This document shows positions 1 to 6,320 of a stretch of 10,863 nucleotides of DNA, piece by piece. The translations under genes were made by a program, and so were the position numbers. The stretch lies in the NCBI GenBank assembly GCA_903898215.1, contig CAIUEQ010000315.1, positions 1-10,863 of the forward strand, written 5' to 3'. How positions within the stretch are numbered: the stretch's first letter is position 1; every line of letters starts with the position of its first letter. A model generated the notes under the pieces. That model saw only the letters and a program-made list of their open reading frames with translations. It made no database searches and was not told the origin of the DNA. The DNA is from an uncultured Bacteroidota bacterium (lineage in GTDB: Bacteria; Bacteroidota; Bacteroidia; UKL13-3).

Positions 1-2
1 TG

Positions 3-2345
3 CGTGAAGGTTGGGGAGTGAAAACACCGGGTGCTTATTGGAAACAAGGAATTTATAGATGGGAAGCATGGATTGATAATGTTTTTGTAGCAGAAAAAAT
101 TTTTTATATCGAATCGGAAGGAATAGTAACCGAAACTGTAAATCCTTATTTTAATGTTACCGGTGTTCGTTTATATGAAGGACCGGATTCCAATCTTCCT
201 AAAAAAGACAGAAAATATATGGTAGGGTTTAACTACCACGAAACGCGATATATTTGGGTTGAAGTAAGTTGTGAAAATGGTGTTGAAGGTAAAGATACTT
301 GGGCATGTCAAATGTTCTTCAATTTTAAAACTCATAGCGGACTTCTTAAAGGCACAATTGAAAAACTCATTTTTGTAAATACCAAAGAGCCAAATTTTGA
401 ATGCGCTATAGGATGGGGGTCAGATCAAAAAGGTACTTGGGGAAATGATGTGTATTCGGTAGATGTAGTTTTCATGGATCAAATTATTGCAACCATTCCA
501 TTTGAAGTTGGTGAAGAATTTATTGAAGAAAAAGATCAGATCGTTAACATCGCTCCTAAACCTAAAATCAAATCGTCAACCGATAAATTAAAAACGACAA
601 TAGATACTTCTGTTCATAATGTTTTAAAAGAATTAGACGATCTTATTGGTCTTGATTCTATTAAGAAAAAAGTAAAAGAATATACTACCTATCTTAACTT
701 TATTAAACTTCGAAAAGAAAAAGGATTCGAAGATTCGGAAAAAATAAATCTTCATGCGGTATTTACTGGAAACCCGGGAACAGGAAAAACTACTGTTGCA
801 AAAATGCTTGGTAAAATTTATCAGGAATTAGGATTGTTAAGCAAAGGTCATGTGGTAGAAGTTGACAGGAGCGATATTGTTGCTGAATATATTGGTCAAA
901 CTGCACCAAAAACAAAAGAGATTATTAAGAAAGCAAAAGGTGGAATTTTGTTTATTGATGAGGCTTATGCGCTTGCCAGAAAAAATGATGATTCAAAAGA
1001 TTTTGGAAAAGAAGCCATCGAAATATTACTTAAAGAAATGAGTGATGGTGATGGAGATCTTGCCATAATTGTTGCAGGATATCCTGATGAGATGACGAGT
1101 TTTTTAGAATCGAATCCGGGGTTAAAATCTCGCTTTAATATGTATTATGATTTCCCTGATTATACTCCGCAAGATTTAATGCGTATTGCTGAATATACTG
1201 CTGAAAAACGTGCAATTGTTTTTAGTCCTGAAGCAAAAGAATTTTTATATAAAAAGTTGGTAGACTCTTATCGCGATCGTGATAAATCCTTTGGCAATGC
1301 ACGTTACGTAAATTCGCTATTGGATGAAAGTAAAATGAATATGGGACTTCGTTTAATGCAAACAGCACATCCTGATGAGTTAAATAAGGAAGAACTTTCA
1401 ACAATTAAACCGGAAGATATTTCAAAAATATTTGGAGAAAAAGTGAAGAATTATGCTGATATTCCAATAGATGAAGATTTATTGAAATCGGCACTCTTTA
1501 CTTTACATTCTTTGATCGGTTTAAATAATATTAAACTTGAGATTGATGAGTTGGTAAAATTGGTGCGTTTTTACAAAGAGATTGGAAAAGATATTCGACA
1601 AAGCTTCTCATTGCATTCTGTGTTTACAGGTAATCCCGGAACCGGAAAAACAACAGTTGCTCGCTTACTTGCACAAATTTATAAGGCTCTTGGAATTTTA
1701 GAAAGAGGAAATTTAATTGAATGCGATAGGCAAACTTTAGTTGGAGGATATGTTGGTCAAACAGCCATAAAAACAAATGAGATTTTAAATAAAGCCATGG
1801 GTGGAGTTTTGTTTATCGATGAAGCTTATTCGTTATCTGAAGGAGGTGAAAATGATTTTGGGAAAGAAGCTATCGAAACAATTTTAAAACGCATGGAAGA
1901 TAACCGTGGTGATTTTATTGTGATCGTTGCAGGCTATACCGGAAACATGAAAAATTTCCTCGAATCGAATCCGGGATTGAGTTCTAGGTTTGATAGAGAA
2001 TTTACTTTTGAAGATTCAAGTGCTGAGCAATTGGCAGAAATCGCTTTAAAAATGTTTGCTAACAATAGCATTACACCCGAAGATAAAGCAACTGAACATA
2101 TCAAAGCTTTCATGAAATATTTGTTTGATACCCGAAATAAATATTTTGGCAATGCAAGAAATGTGAGAAAGTTTGTTGAAGAATCAATTCAAAATCAACA
2201 CTTGCGTTTGGCAAAACTTGAGGCGACAGAACGTACATCTGATATGATTCACGTACTTAAATTTGAAGATGTTGAGAATTTTAAAATTGATTATACAGCT
2301 ACACCTTCAAAACCAACAATAGGTTTTAAACAAAACCCGTCATAA
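3..2345 (+). CDS. Double CbxX/SpoVK-type AAA+ ATPase with repeated N-terminal beta module (5' end outside window)
   Basis: Residues are numbered from the GTG at 18, but that is probably not the start: the frame stays open to the window edge and reads REGWG just before it, so the gene is 5'-truncated here. Two AAA+ domains of the CbxX/CfqX (SpoVK) family follow a roughly 190-residue N-terminal region. Domain 1 has Walker A GNPGTGKT (251-258), Walker B ILFIDEAY (310-317), an NPGLKSRF arginine-finger segment (367-374) and sensor-2-like FGNAR (425-429). Domain 2 repeats all four: GNPGTGKT at 538-545, VLFIDEAY at 597-604, then NPGLSSRF and FGNAR. The N-terminal region seems to hold two copies of a module beginning GWG and continuing with W, G/V-Y and D positions. 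The family generally remodels protein complexes using ATP; the client is unknown. AAA+ assignment is certain, role is not. A small membrane protein gene begins 14 bp after the stop. Confidence 0.93.
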   Translation, partial: REGWGVKTPGAYWKQGIYRWEAWIDNVFVAEKIFYIESEGIVTETVNPYFNVTGVRLYEGPDSNLPKKDRKYMVGFNYHETRYIWVEVSCENGVEGKDTWACQMFFNFKTHSGLLKGTIEKLIFVNTKEPNFECAIGWGSDQKGTWGNDVYSVDVVFMDQIIATIPFEVGEEFIEEKDQIVNIAPKPKIKSSTDKLKTTIDTSVHNVLKELDDLIGLDSIKKKVKEYTTYLNFIKLRKEKGFEDSEKINLHAVFTGNPGTGKTTVAKMLGKIYQELGLLSKGHVVEVDRSDIVAEYIGQTAPKTKEIIKKAKGGILFIDEAYALARKNDDSKDFGKEAIEILLKEMSDGDGDLAIIVAGYPDEMTSFLESNPGLKSRFNMYYDFPDYTPQDLMRIAEYTAEKRAIVFSPEAKEFLYKKLVDSYRDRDKSFGNARYVNSLLDESKMNMGLRLMQTAHPDELNKEELSTIKPEDISKIFGEKVKNYADIPIDEDLLKSALFTLHSLIGLNNIKLEIDELVKLVRFYKEIGKDIRQSFSLHSVFTGNPGTGKTTVARLLAQIYKALGILERGNLIECDRQTLVGGYVGQTAIKTNEILNKAMGGVLFIDEAYSLSEGGENDFGKEAIETILKRMEDNRGDFIVIVAGYTGNMKNFLESNPGLSSRFDREFTFEDSSAEQLAEIALKMFANNSITPEDKATEHIKAFMKYLFDTRNKYFGNARNVRKFVEESIQNQHLRLAKLEATERTSDMIHVLKFEDVENFKIDYTATPSKPTIGFKQNPS

Positions 2346-2359
2346 TTTTTCATTCATAG

Positions 2360-2704
2360 ATGAGCTATCGGAAGTTTGCAAACTTTCTACTTTTTATTAT
2401 TTCTATACTTACAGTTAATCTGATTACAACATTTATTTCAGATTATATGATGAGTTATATGCACTTAACGCATCCTTTAAAAGCAACGTTAATTGGGATG
2501 GTATTGATGGTGTTTATTCTTTATCCTGCCTATAATTGGATTGATGAATTGAGTGGAATAATTACAGTAAAAATTTTTACTGCAGGAAGAAATGCAGGAG
2601 GAAAATTTCTTGGATTGATATGGGCTTTTTTTGTAGCATTTGGAGTTTTATTTTTATGCTACATGTATATTTGGTTTCATGTTAGAGTTTGGGATTTGTT
2701 TTAA
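2360..2704 (+). CDS. Small three-helix membrane protein, unknown function
   Basis: I do not recognise this 114-residue protein. It has three hydrophobic stretches likely to span the membrane, at about residues 7-27, 41-58 and 83-105. Between helices two and three lies a polar stretch with WIDEL and a glycine-rich AGRNAGGK segment. There is no signal peptidase site or cysteine motif. The ATG lies 14 bp after the stop of the double-AAA+ ATPase gene, with no Shine-Dalgarno sequence, so the two are probably co-transcribed and it could be a membrane partner of the ATPase. Its stop codon overlaps by 4 bp the stop codon of the convergent receiver gene: the TTAA at 2701-2704 serves both strands. The hydrophobic pattern and intact frame support a real gene; no function is assigned. 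Confidence 0.7.
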   Translation: MSYRKFANFLLFIISILTVNLITTFISDYMMSYMHLTHPLKATLIGMVLMVFILYPAYNWIDELSGIITVKIFTAGRNAGGKFLGLIWAFFVAFGVLFLCYMYIWFHVRVWDLF

Positions 2705-3069
2705 TGTTGCTCGATAACATTAGCAATTGTTTTTAAGAAATCAGATTTTGTGATGGGCTTAGAAATACAAGCGTCAAAATCATTTTCGTTACTCATATTT
2801 GGTGTGATATAACCTGAATACGCTACAATGGGAATATGTTTAAATTTATGATCTGATCGTAAATATTTTAAGAAAAATATACCATCACTTTTCGAGTCGG
2901 TTCCTAAATTTAAGTCTGAAATAACCAGATCGTAACTTGATTCTGATATGGCATTAATAGCTTCGGCCACCGAGCTAACTATTTTAATTTCGTAATCATC
3001 CATCAAATACAATTCGATGAGTTCCTGATTGATGTCATCATCTTCGAGTGCCAAGATTTTCTTTTTCAT
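2701..3069 (-). CDS. Stand-alone response regulator receiver domain (CheY-like)
   Basis: This 122-residue protein is a single receiver domain with no output domain. The conserved residues are all present: the acidic pair D10/D11 in LALEDDD, the phospho-acceptor D52 in VISDLNLG, a serine at the switch position (S85 in VAYSG), and the invariant lysine K104 in ISKPI. It should be phosphorylated at D52 by a histidine kinase and act through protein contacts, as CheY- and Spo0F-type proteins do. No kinase gene is in the window, so the partner is unknown. It lies 85 bp downstream of hisS on the same strand and converges on the small membrane protein gene, overlapping it by 4 bp. The start is the ATG that gives the standard MKKKILALEDD opening of the fold. 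Confidence 0.92.
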   Translation of the reverse strand: MKKKILALEDDDINQELIELYLMDDYEIKIVSSVAEAINAISESSYDLVISDLNLGTDSKSDGIFFLKYLRSDHKFKHIPIVAYSGYITPNMSNENDFDACISKPITKSDFLKTIANVIEQH

Positions 3070-3154
3070 AGTTTGTAAATTTTCTATTACGAAAGTATTT
3101 GTAAATAATTAAAACCTATGCAATAAATATTCACAATAAATTTTAAAAACAGAA

Positions 3155-4672
3155 TTACAAAGTGATGATTTTTTTAATTATTTCATCAACAGAAAAATTT
3201 TCTTGAGTTCCTAAATGCAAATCTTTCAAAACCAATTTTCCTGTTTGCATTTCATTTTCGCCAACAATACATGCGAATGGAATTTTTAAAGCATTTGCAT
3301 AGTCCAGTTGTTTGCCAACTTTTTTTATGTCGGGATAAATTTCAGATGGAATATTTGCATCACGCAATTTTTTTAAACAGCCTAAAGCATATTGTTGTGA
3401 TGCGTTGTCGAAGCAACAAAATAAAACTTTTGTGTTTGATGATTTGATAGTTGGTGGAAACAAATTCAACTCTTCCATCACATCATAAATTCTATCCAAT
3501 CCAAACGAAATTCCAACACCCGAAACATTTGGTAAACCAAAAATTCCGGTAAGGTTATCGTATCGTCCACCACCGCCAATACTTGATTTTAAAGAACCTT
3601 CGGTTGATACTACTTCGAAGATAGAGCCGGTGTAATAGGATAAGCCGCGTGCTAAACTGAAGTCGATTTTTAGGTTTAACTGTTTATTAGTTGAATAGTT
3701 CACGACTCCGCTCGAACTGACAGTTGATGAGTTGATTTGTTTGTTGTCACTTCGAGCGGAGTCGAGAAGCGAATCAAATGACTTGAAAATAAATTCTAAT
3801 TCTTCAATTCCTTTTATTCCTTCTTGAGATGATTTTAATTTTTCTTTTAGAGAAAAAAGTTGTGAGATTTGATCTCCTTTGATATTGATGATTTCAAATA
3901 ATTTTTGAATTTCATTTTCTAAAAATCTTGATAACAATAATTCTTTTGCAACACCCTCTTCACCGATTTTATCTAATTTATCAATTGCAACTGCGATGGT
4001 ATTCATGTGTTCAATACCTTTTACAACTTCTGCAATTCCAGCTAAAATTTTTCTGTTATTAATTCTCAATTCATAATTCCCAATTCCTAATTCCCGAAAT
4101 GCTTCATCATAAATCTGAATCAAATCCAATTCATTTAATAAACTATCGCTTCCAACAACATCAGCATCACATTGCCAAAATTCGCGGTATCTGCCTTTTT
4201 GCGGTCTGTCGGCACGCCATACAGGTTGCATTTGGTATCGTTTAAATGGAAAAGTGATTTCATTTTGATGCATTACCACATAACGAGCAAACGGAACGGT
4301 TAAATCATAACGCAATCCTTTTTCGGAAATGAAGGGGATGGATGCCTTTGAATCAAGGTCAGAAAGTTTTCCTGTATATGAAGGCAGAAATGTTTTATCC
4401 ATTTCTTCATGATCCATTCCTTTATCATTAAATTCTTTGAGTTCTTTTAAGTAATCTCCAGAGTTCAAAACTTTAAACAATAATTTATCACCTTCATCAC
4501 CATATTTTCCGGTAAGTGTAGTAAGGTTTTCCATTGTCGGAGTTTCAATTGGCATAAAGCCATACTTGATAAAAACCTTCTCAATGGTTGTTAAAATATA
4601 TTTACGCTTAGCCACTTGTTCGGGGCTAAAATCTCTTGTGCCTTTAGGAATACTTGGTTTTTGAACTGCCAT
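3155..4672 (-). CDS. hisS: Histidine--tRNA ligase with an in-frame repeat insertion
   Basis: Class II histidyl-tRNA synthetase, charging tRNA-His in the cytoplasm. Motif 1 is near the N-terminus (KGTRDFSPEQ onward). The substrate loop LRYDLTVPFARYV is at 120-132, motif 2 around RYQMQPVWRADRPQKGRYRE (145-164), the histidine-specific LARGLSYYTG at 340-349, motif 3 near GVGISFGLDRIY (385-395), and a C-terminal anticodon-binding domain from about 414. At 505 residues it is longer than the roughly 450-460 I expect for Bacteroidota. Part of the excess is residues about 303-333, a polar Ser/Asn-rich stretch just before the histidine motif. It is encoded by a 20-bp inverted repeat plus loop that looks like intergenic repeat DNA. 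The frame is intact and all catalytic motifs remain, so the enzyme should be active, with the insert as a surface loop. The start ATG gives the usual AVQKPSIPKGTRDF opening. Confidence 0.97.
   Translation of the reverse strand: MAVQKPSIPKGTRDFSPEQVAKRKYILTTIEKVFIKYGFMPIETPTMENLTTLTGKYGDEGDKLLFKVLNSGDYLKELKEFNDKGMDHEEMDKTFLPSYTGKLSDLDSKASIPFISEKGLRYDLTVPFARYVVMHQNEITFPFKRYQMQPVWRADRPQKGRYREFWQCDADVVGSDSLLNELDLIQIYDEAFRELGIGNYELRINNRKILAGIAEVVKGIEHMNTIAVAIDKLDKIGEEGVAKELLLSRFLENEIQKLFEIINIKGDQISQLFSLKEKLKSSQEGIKGIEELEFIFKSFDSLLDSARSDNKQINSSTVSSSGVVNYSTNKQLNLKIDFSLARGLSYYTGSIFEVVSTEGSLKSSIGGGGRYDNLTGIFGLPNVSGVGISFGLDRIYDVMEELNLFPPTIKSSNTKVLFCCFDNASQQYALGCLKKLRDANIPSEIYPDIKKVGKQLDYANALKIPFACIVGENEMQTGKLVLKDLHLGTQENFSVDEIIKKIITL
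3703..3764. repeat. Palindromic repeat element inside hisS
   Basis: Two 20-bp arms, 3703-3722 and 3745-3764, are reverse complements at 19 of 20 positions (the only mismatch is at 3717) and flank a 22-bp loop. The core word TTCGAGCGGAGTCGAG (3751-3766) resembles a repeat I recall from between genes in Flavobacteriia-like genomes, but this was not searched. In the hisS frame it encodes residues about 304-323 without a stop. The arms are markedly more GC-rich than the surrounding gene. The loop and the flank on the 3' side of the gene (in gene orientation) carry CAACT-type heptamer words, also typical of spacer DNA. Confidence 0.85.
4058..4095. repeat. AATTC-type quasi-repeat within hisS coding sequence
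   Basis: Seven-base periodic sequence (AATTCTC, AATTCAT, AATTCCC, AATTCCT, AATTCCC read on the plus strand) looks exactly like simple heptamer repeats seen between Bacteroidota genes. Here it encodes the conserved hisS segment GIGNYELRINNRK. The protein sequence fits the family, so this may be chance convergence of codons rather than an inserted repeat. Confidence 0.45.
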
Positions 4673-4743
4673 AATAGTTTCACGAAAATAAGAGAATATT
4701 TTTAAACGATGTAACTACTCGATAAATGTGAACTAAAACCCCC

Positions 4744-4751
4744 TATTTTTG
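4744..4751 (+). promoter_or_regulatory. Candidate -7 promoter element of the Crp/Fnr-family gene
   Basis: TATTTTTG matches the Bacteroidota -7 consensus TAnnTTTG exactly and ends 18 bp before the ATG at 4770. No clear TTTG -33 element is seen at the usual distance. It lies in the 97-bp divergent spacer between hisS and the regulator. No copy of the AACAWWTGTTCCWGA word is present in this spacer, so autoregulation through that site is not indicated. Confidence 0.4.
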
Positions 4752-4769
4752 TGGGATAAATTATTAGAA

Positions 4770-5396
4770 ATGAATAACGGAATATTATATGATTTGCCTT
4801 TTAGAGAACCTTTACTTGTTGAAGAAATAAATAAATCAGCAAGATTGAAATCTTTTGAAAAAGATGATACTATCATGAATCCGGGTGATGAGATTTTATT
4901 TATTCCAATTGTTTTAAAAGGAAGCATTCGCATTCTTCGTTCGGATGAAGATGGTAATGAAGTTTTTCTCTATCATTTGTATCCCGGACAAACATGTGCC
5001 ATGTCCCTGACATGTTGTCAGGCGGGCAAAAAAAGCATGATCAAAGCTGTTGCCGAAAACCATACCGAGTTGCTTCAAATTCCGGTTCAACTTACTTCCG
5101 ATTGGTATAAATATGCCGAATGGAAAGCTTATATCAGCAATAATTATAATAACCGCTTTGCGGAATTGATGGAAGTAATTGATTTAATTTCTTTCAATAA
5201 TATGGACAAACAATTGTTGCATTATATTGAAGAACGTTGTAAAGCAATGCACACAAAAATTCTCGACATCACCCATCAGCAAATTGCCGATGAATTGCAC
5301 ACACACCGCGAAGCTATAAGCAGGTTACTTAGGACAATGGAACAAAAAAAGTTGGTGAAGCTTGGAAGGAATAGTATTGAATTATTAGGTTATTGA
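4770..5396 (+). CDS. Crp/Fnr-family transcriptional regulator with C76/C82/C83 cluster
   Basis: A 208-residue regulator with an N-terminal cyclic-nucleotide-binding-type beta barrel (about 15-115), a dimerisation helix (about 120-150) and a C-terminal Crp-type winged helix. The helix-turn-helix is around 167-196 (ITHQQIADELHTHREAISRL). The start is the ATG at 4770; the frame is open further upstream only through a TTG that falls inside the likely promoter. A notable feature is TCAMSLTCC, giving C76, C82 and C83 in the effector domain, plus C157. This is where a thiol-based sensor could respond to persulfides, oxidants or a metal. There is no N-terminal FNR-type four-cysteine motif. It lies immediately upstream of the DUF2892 gene and the rhodanese run, both preceded by a shared palindromic word that is its probable site. 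Regulator call is firm; the signal sensed is inference. Confidence 0.93.
   Translation: MNNGILYDLPFREPLLVEEINKSARLKSFEKDDTIMNPGDEILFIPIVLKGSIRILRSDEDGNEVFLYHLYPGQTCAMSLTCCQAGKKSMIKAVAENHTELLQIPVQLTSDWYKYAEWKAYISNNYNNRFAELMEVIDLISFNNMDKQLLHYIEERCKAMHTKILDITHQQIADELHTHREAISRLLRTMEQKKLVKLGRNSIELLGY
5006..5022. repeat. Perfect inverted repeat overlapping the cysteine codons of the Crp/Fnr gene
   Basis: CCTGACA (5006-5012) and TGTCAGG (5016-5022) form perfect 7-bp arms around TGT. The surrounding 28 bp (5001-5028) are about 57% G+C in an otherwise AT-rich gene and use codons such as CTG, CAG, GCG and GGC that neighbours avoid. The arms and loop contain the C82 and C83 codons. Confidence 0.6.
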
Positions 5397-5417
5397 GTTA
5401 ATCAGTTATTTGTATGT

Positions 5418-5432
5418 AACATTTGTTCCTGA
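5418..5432. promoter_or_regulatory. Candidate Crp/Fnr-family operator upstream of the DUF2892 gene
   Basis: The core AACA-TT-TGTT is a 4+4 inverted repeat, continuing as TGTTCCTGA. The same word with only W-for-W changes occurs at 5761-5775. It starts 61 bp before the ATG at 5479 and 35 bp before a perfect TATATTTG element. Its centre is therefore about -41 to -45 from the expected transcription start, the class II activator position of Crp-type proteins. The sequence also resembles GTAAC-N4-GTTAC sites of HcpR-like regulators (5416-5429). Confidence 0.6.
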
Positions 5433-5452
5433 CTTTCTGAAAACAGAAAAGT

Positions 5453-5460
5453 TATATTTG
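5453..5460 (+). promoter_or_regulatory. -7 promoter element of the DUF2892 gene
   Basis: TATATTTG matches TAnnTTTG exactly and ends 18 bp before the ATG. No well-placed -33 TTTG is present; the position is instead approached by the candidate activator site at 5418-5432, consistent with an activator-dependent promoter. Confidence 0.6.
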
Positions 5461-5478
5461 TTTTCTAATCTTAAAATT

Positions 5479-5685
5479 ATGAAAAAAAATATGGGAACTA
5501 TCGACCGTGTGATCAGGATTCTGGTTGCGGTTGTAATTATTGCACTTTATTTTATGGGCCAAATAACCGGAATAGCAGCAATTATCTTATTGGTATTTGC
5601 AGTTGTTTTTATTCTAACAAGTTTCATGAGTTTTTGTCCATTGTATCTTCCATTCGGTATCAATACAGGTGGCAAAAAGGAGTAA
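5479..5685 (+). CDS. DUF2892 (YgaP transmembrane-domain-like) small membrane protein
   Basis: A 68-residue protein with the pattern of the DUF2892 family: MGTIDRVIRI at the start, two adjoining hydrophobic helices (about 11-30 and 34-50), and the closing FCPLYLPFGI motif with one cysteine (C53). The same domain forms the membrane anchor of the Escherichia coli rhodanese YgaP; here it is stand-alone. The start is the ATG at 5479, directly after a TAnnTTTG promoter; the frame continues upstream only through promoter sequence. It is probably transcribed alone, since a strong terminator follows at 5716-5752. Its promoter shares the candidate operator word with that of the next operon. A role as a membrane partner of the nearby rhodaneses is inference from YgaP. 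Confidence 0.88.
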   Translation: MKKNMGTIDRVIRILVAVVIIALYFMGQITGIAAIILLVFAVVFILTSFMSFCPLYLPFGINTGGKKE

Positions 5686-5715
5686 CCCTAAAAATATTAT
5701 TCTTTTCAAAAAATC

Positions 5716-5752
5716 GGGAATGGCATGAAAAGATTGTTGTTCCCTTTTTTTT
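5716..5752 (+). terminator. Intrinsic terminator after the DUF2892 gene
   Basis: GGGAATGGCA pairs with TGTTGTTCCC (10 bp including three G-T wobbles; GGGAA/TTCCC fully paired) around a short loop and is followed directly by eight T. An A-run before the stem (5708-5713) makes the structure partly bidirectional. It separates the single-gene DUF2892 unit from the long operon. Confidence 0.75.
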
Positions 5753-5760
5753 ATCAATCA

Positions 5761-5775
5761 AACAAATGTTCCAGA
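5761..5775. promoter_or_regulatory. Second candidate Crp/Fnr-family operator, upstream of the sulfur operon
   Basis: AACA-AA-TGTT is a perfect palindrome, continuing as TGTTCCAGA. It is identical to the site at 5418-5432 at 12 of 15 positions, the three differences being A/T exchanges. It starts 58 bp before the ATG at 5819 (61 bp for the first site). A -7-like GAAATTTG (5795-5802, one mismatch to TAnnTTTG) begins 34 bp after the site start (35 bp in the first promoter). Confidence 0.6.
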
Positions 5776-5794
5776 GAAATATTTTTTATTGTTT

Positions 5795-5802
5795 GAAATT
5801 TG
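5795..5802 (+). promoter_or_regulatory. Probable -7 element of the sulfur operon
   Basis: GAAATTTG differs from TAnnTTTG at the first position only and sits at the equivalent distance from the operator word as the TATATTTG element of the DUF2892 promoter. An alternative is the overlapping TATTGTTTG at 5787-5795, which has one base too many. Confidence 0.4.
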
Positions 5803-5818
5803 TACCAGAAAAAACAGA

Positions 5819-6037
5819 ATGAAAGAACAAGTCCTAAAGTATAAAGTTGAATTAATCGGAGTAGCAGTTGGTTTGGTTGGAGGATTTAGTTATTGGTATT
5901 TTGTTGGATGTGCAAGTGGAACATGTCCGATAACTTCAAGTCCAACTATCAGTTCACTTTATGGAGGAATGATGGGATGGTTTCTATTCGGTTCATTTAG
6001 TAAATCAAAACAAGAAAAATCTAATCAAGAAAAATAA
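5819..6037 (+). CDS. DUF6132-like small membrane protein with GC-SGTCPI motif
   Basis: A 72-residue protein whose conserved core is two hydrophobic segments joined by the motif YFVGCASGTCPITSSP, carrying two cysteines (C31 and C36). A second small-residue helix (YGGMMGWFLFG) and a charged C-terminal tail follow. I recognise this pattern from small Bacteroidota membrane proteins classed as DUF6132, which often occur beside rhodanese genes; no biochemical function is known to me. The ATG at 5819 is chosen because the frame upstream runs through the promoter with only a TTG. It is the first gene of the run and ends 7 bp before the first rhodanese. The paired cysteines suggest a redox or sulfur-carrying site at the membrane; this is inference. 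Confidence 0.82.
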   Translation: MKEQVLKYKVELIGVAVGLVGGFSYWYFVGCASGTCPITSSPTISSLYGGMMGWFLFGSFSKSKQEKSNQEK

Positions 6038-6044
6038 AAACAAA

Positions 6045-6320
6045 ATGGAAAACTTAGGAGAATTAATTAAAAAAGGAGAAGCCGTGGTAGTTGATGTAAG
6101 AACACCAGGAGAGTTTATGGGTGGAAATGTTGCAGGAAGTATCAATATACCTTTAAACGAAGTGCCTTACCGCATTGAAGAATTTAAAGGAATGAAAAAA
6201 GTAGTGCTTTGCTGTGCATCTGGCGGACGAAGCATGCAAGCAACTCAGTTCTTGCAACAAAATGGAATTGATTGTATGAATGGTGGTTCTTGGATGGATG
6301 TAAATTATCATGTTCAATAA
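6045..6320 (+). CDS. Single-domain rhodanese (sulfurtransferase) 1
   Basis: A 91-residue cytoplasmic single rhodanese domain. It shows the N-terminal CH2A signature VVVDVRTPGEF (14-24), then GSINIPL (31-37), and an active-site loop CASGGRS (57-63) with catalytic C57 and R62. C57 is preceded by a second cysteine, C56. The closing NGGSWMD replaces the usual GG-x-x-W. The six-residue loop is typical of domains handling sulfane sulfur rather than phosphatase-like relatives, so it should carry a persulfide on C57 and pass sulfur to a thiol acceptor. It is about one domain-length shorter than two-domain thiosulfate sulfurtransferases. Its close similarity to the next gene (VDVRT-GE, GSINIPL, CCASG-RS) suggests a tandem duplication. 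It sits 7 bp after the DUF6132-like gene. Confidence 0.93.
   Translation: MENLGELIKKGEAVVVDVRTPGEFMGGNVAGSINIPLNEVPYRIEEFKGMKKVVLCCASGGRSMQATQFLQQNGIDCMNGGSWMDVNYHVQ

Noticed and set aside
18..20. GTG at 18 as true start of the AAA+ protein
   Set aside because: The frame remains open to the window edge and the upstream residues REGWG match a GWG that recurs in the N-terminal module, so the gene begins outside the window.
1222..1404. Minus-strand open frame of 60 residues
   Set aside because: It lies entirely inside the AAA+ gene on the opposite strand and shows no domain or independent start context.
1934..2152. Minus-strand open frame of 72 residues
   Set aside because: It is antisense to the second AAA+ domain, whose coding frame is strongly supported.
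3155..4672. hisS as a pseudogene because of the inserted repeat
   Set aside because: The frame is intact from start to stop and motifs 1, 2, 3 and the histidine motif are all preserved.
4749..4751. TTG at 4749 as start of the Crp/Fnr regulator
   Set aside because: The TTG is part of the TATTTTTG promoter element; the ATG at 4770 fits the family N-terminus better.
4733..4933. Minus-strand open frame of 66 residues
   Set aside because: It is antisense to the promoter and N-terminus of the Crp/Fnr gene and has no recognisable content.
5634..5822. Plus-strand open frame of 62 residues between the DUF2892 and DUF6132-like genes
   Set aside because: It overlaps the end of DUF2892, runs through the intrinsic terminator and the candidate operator, and has no family-like sequence.
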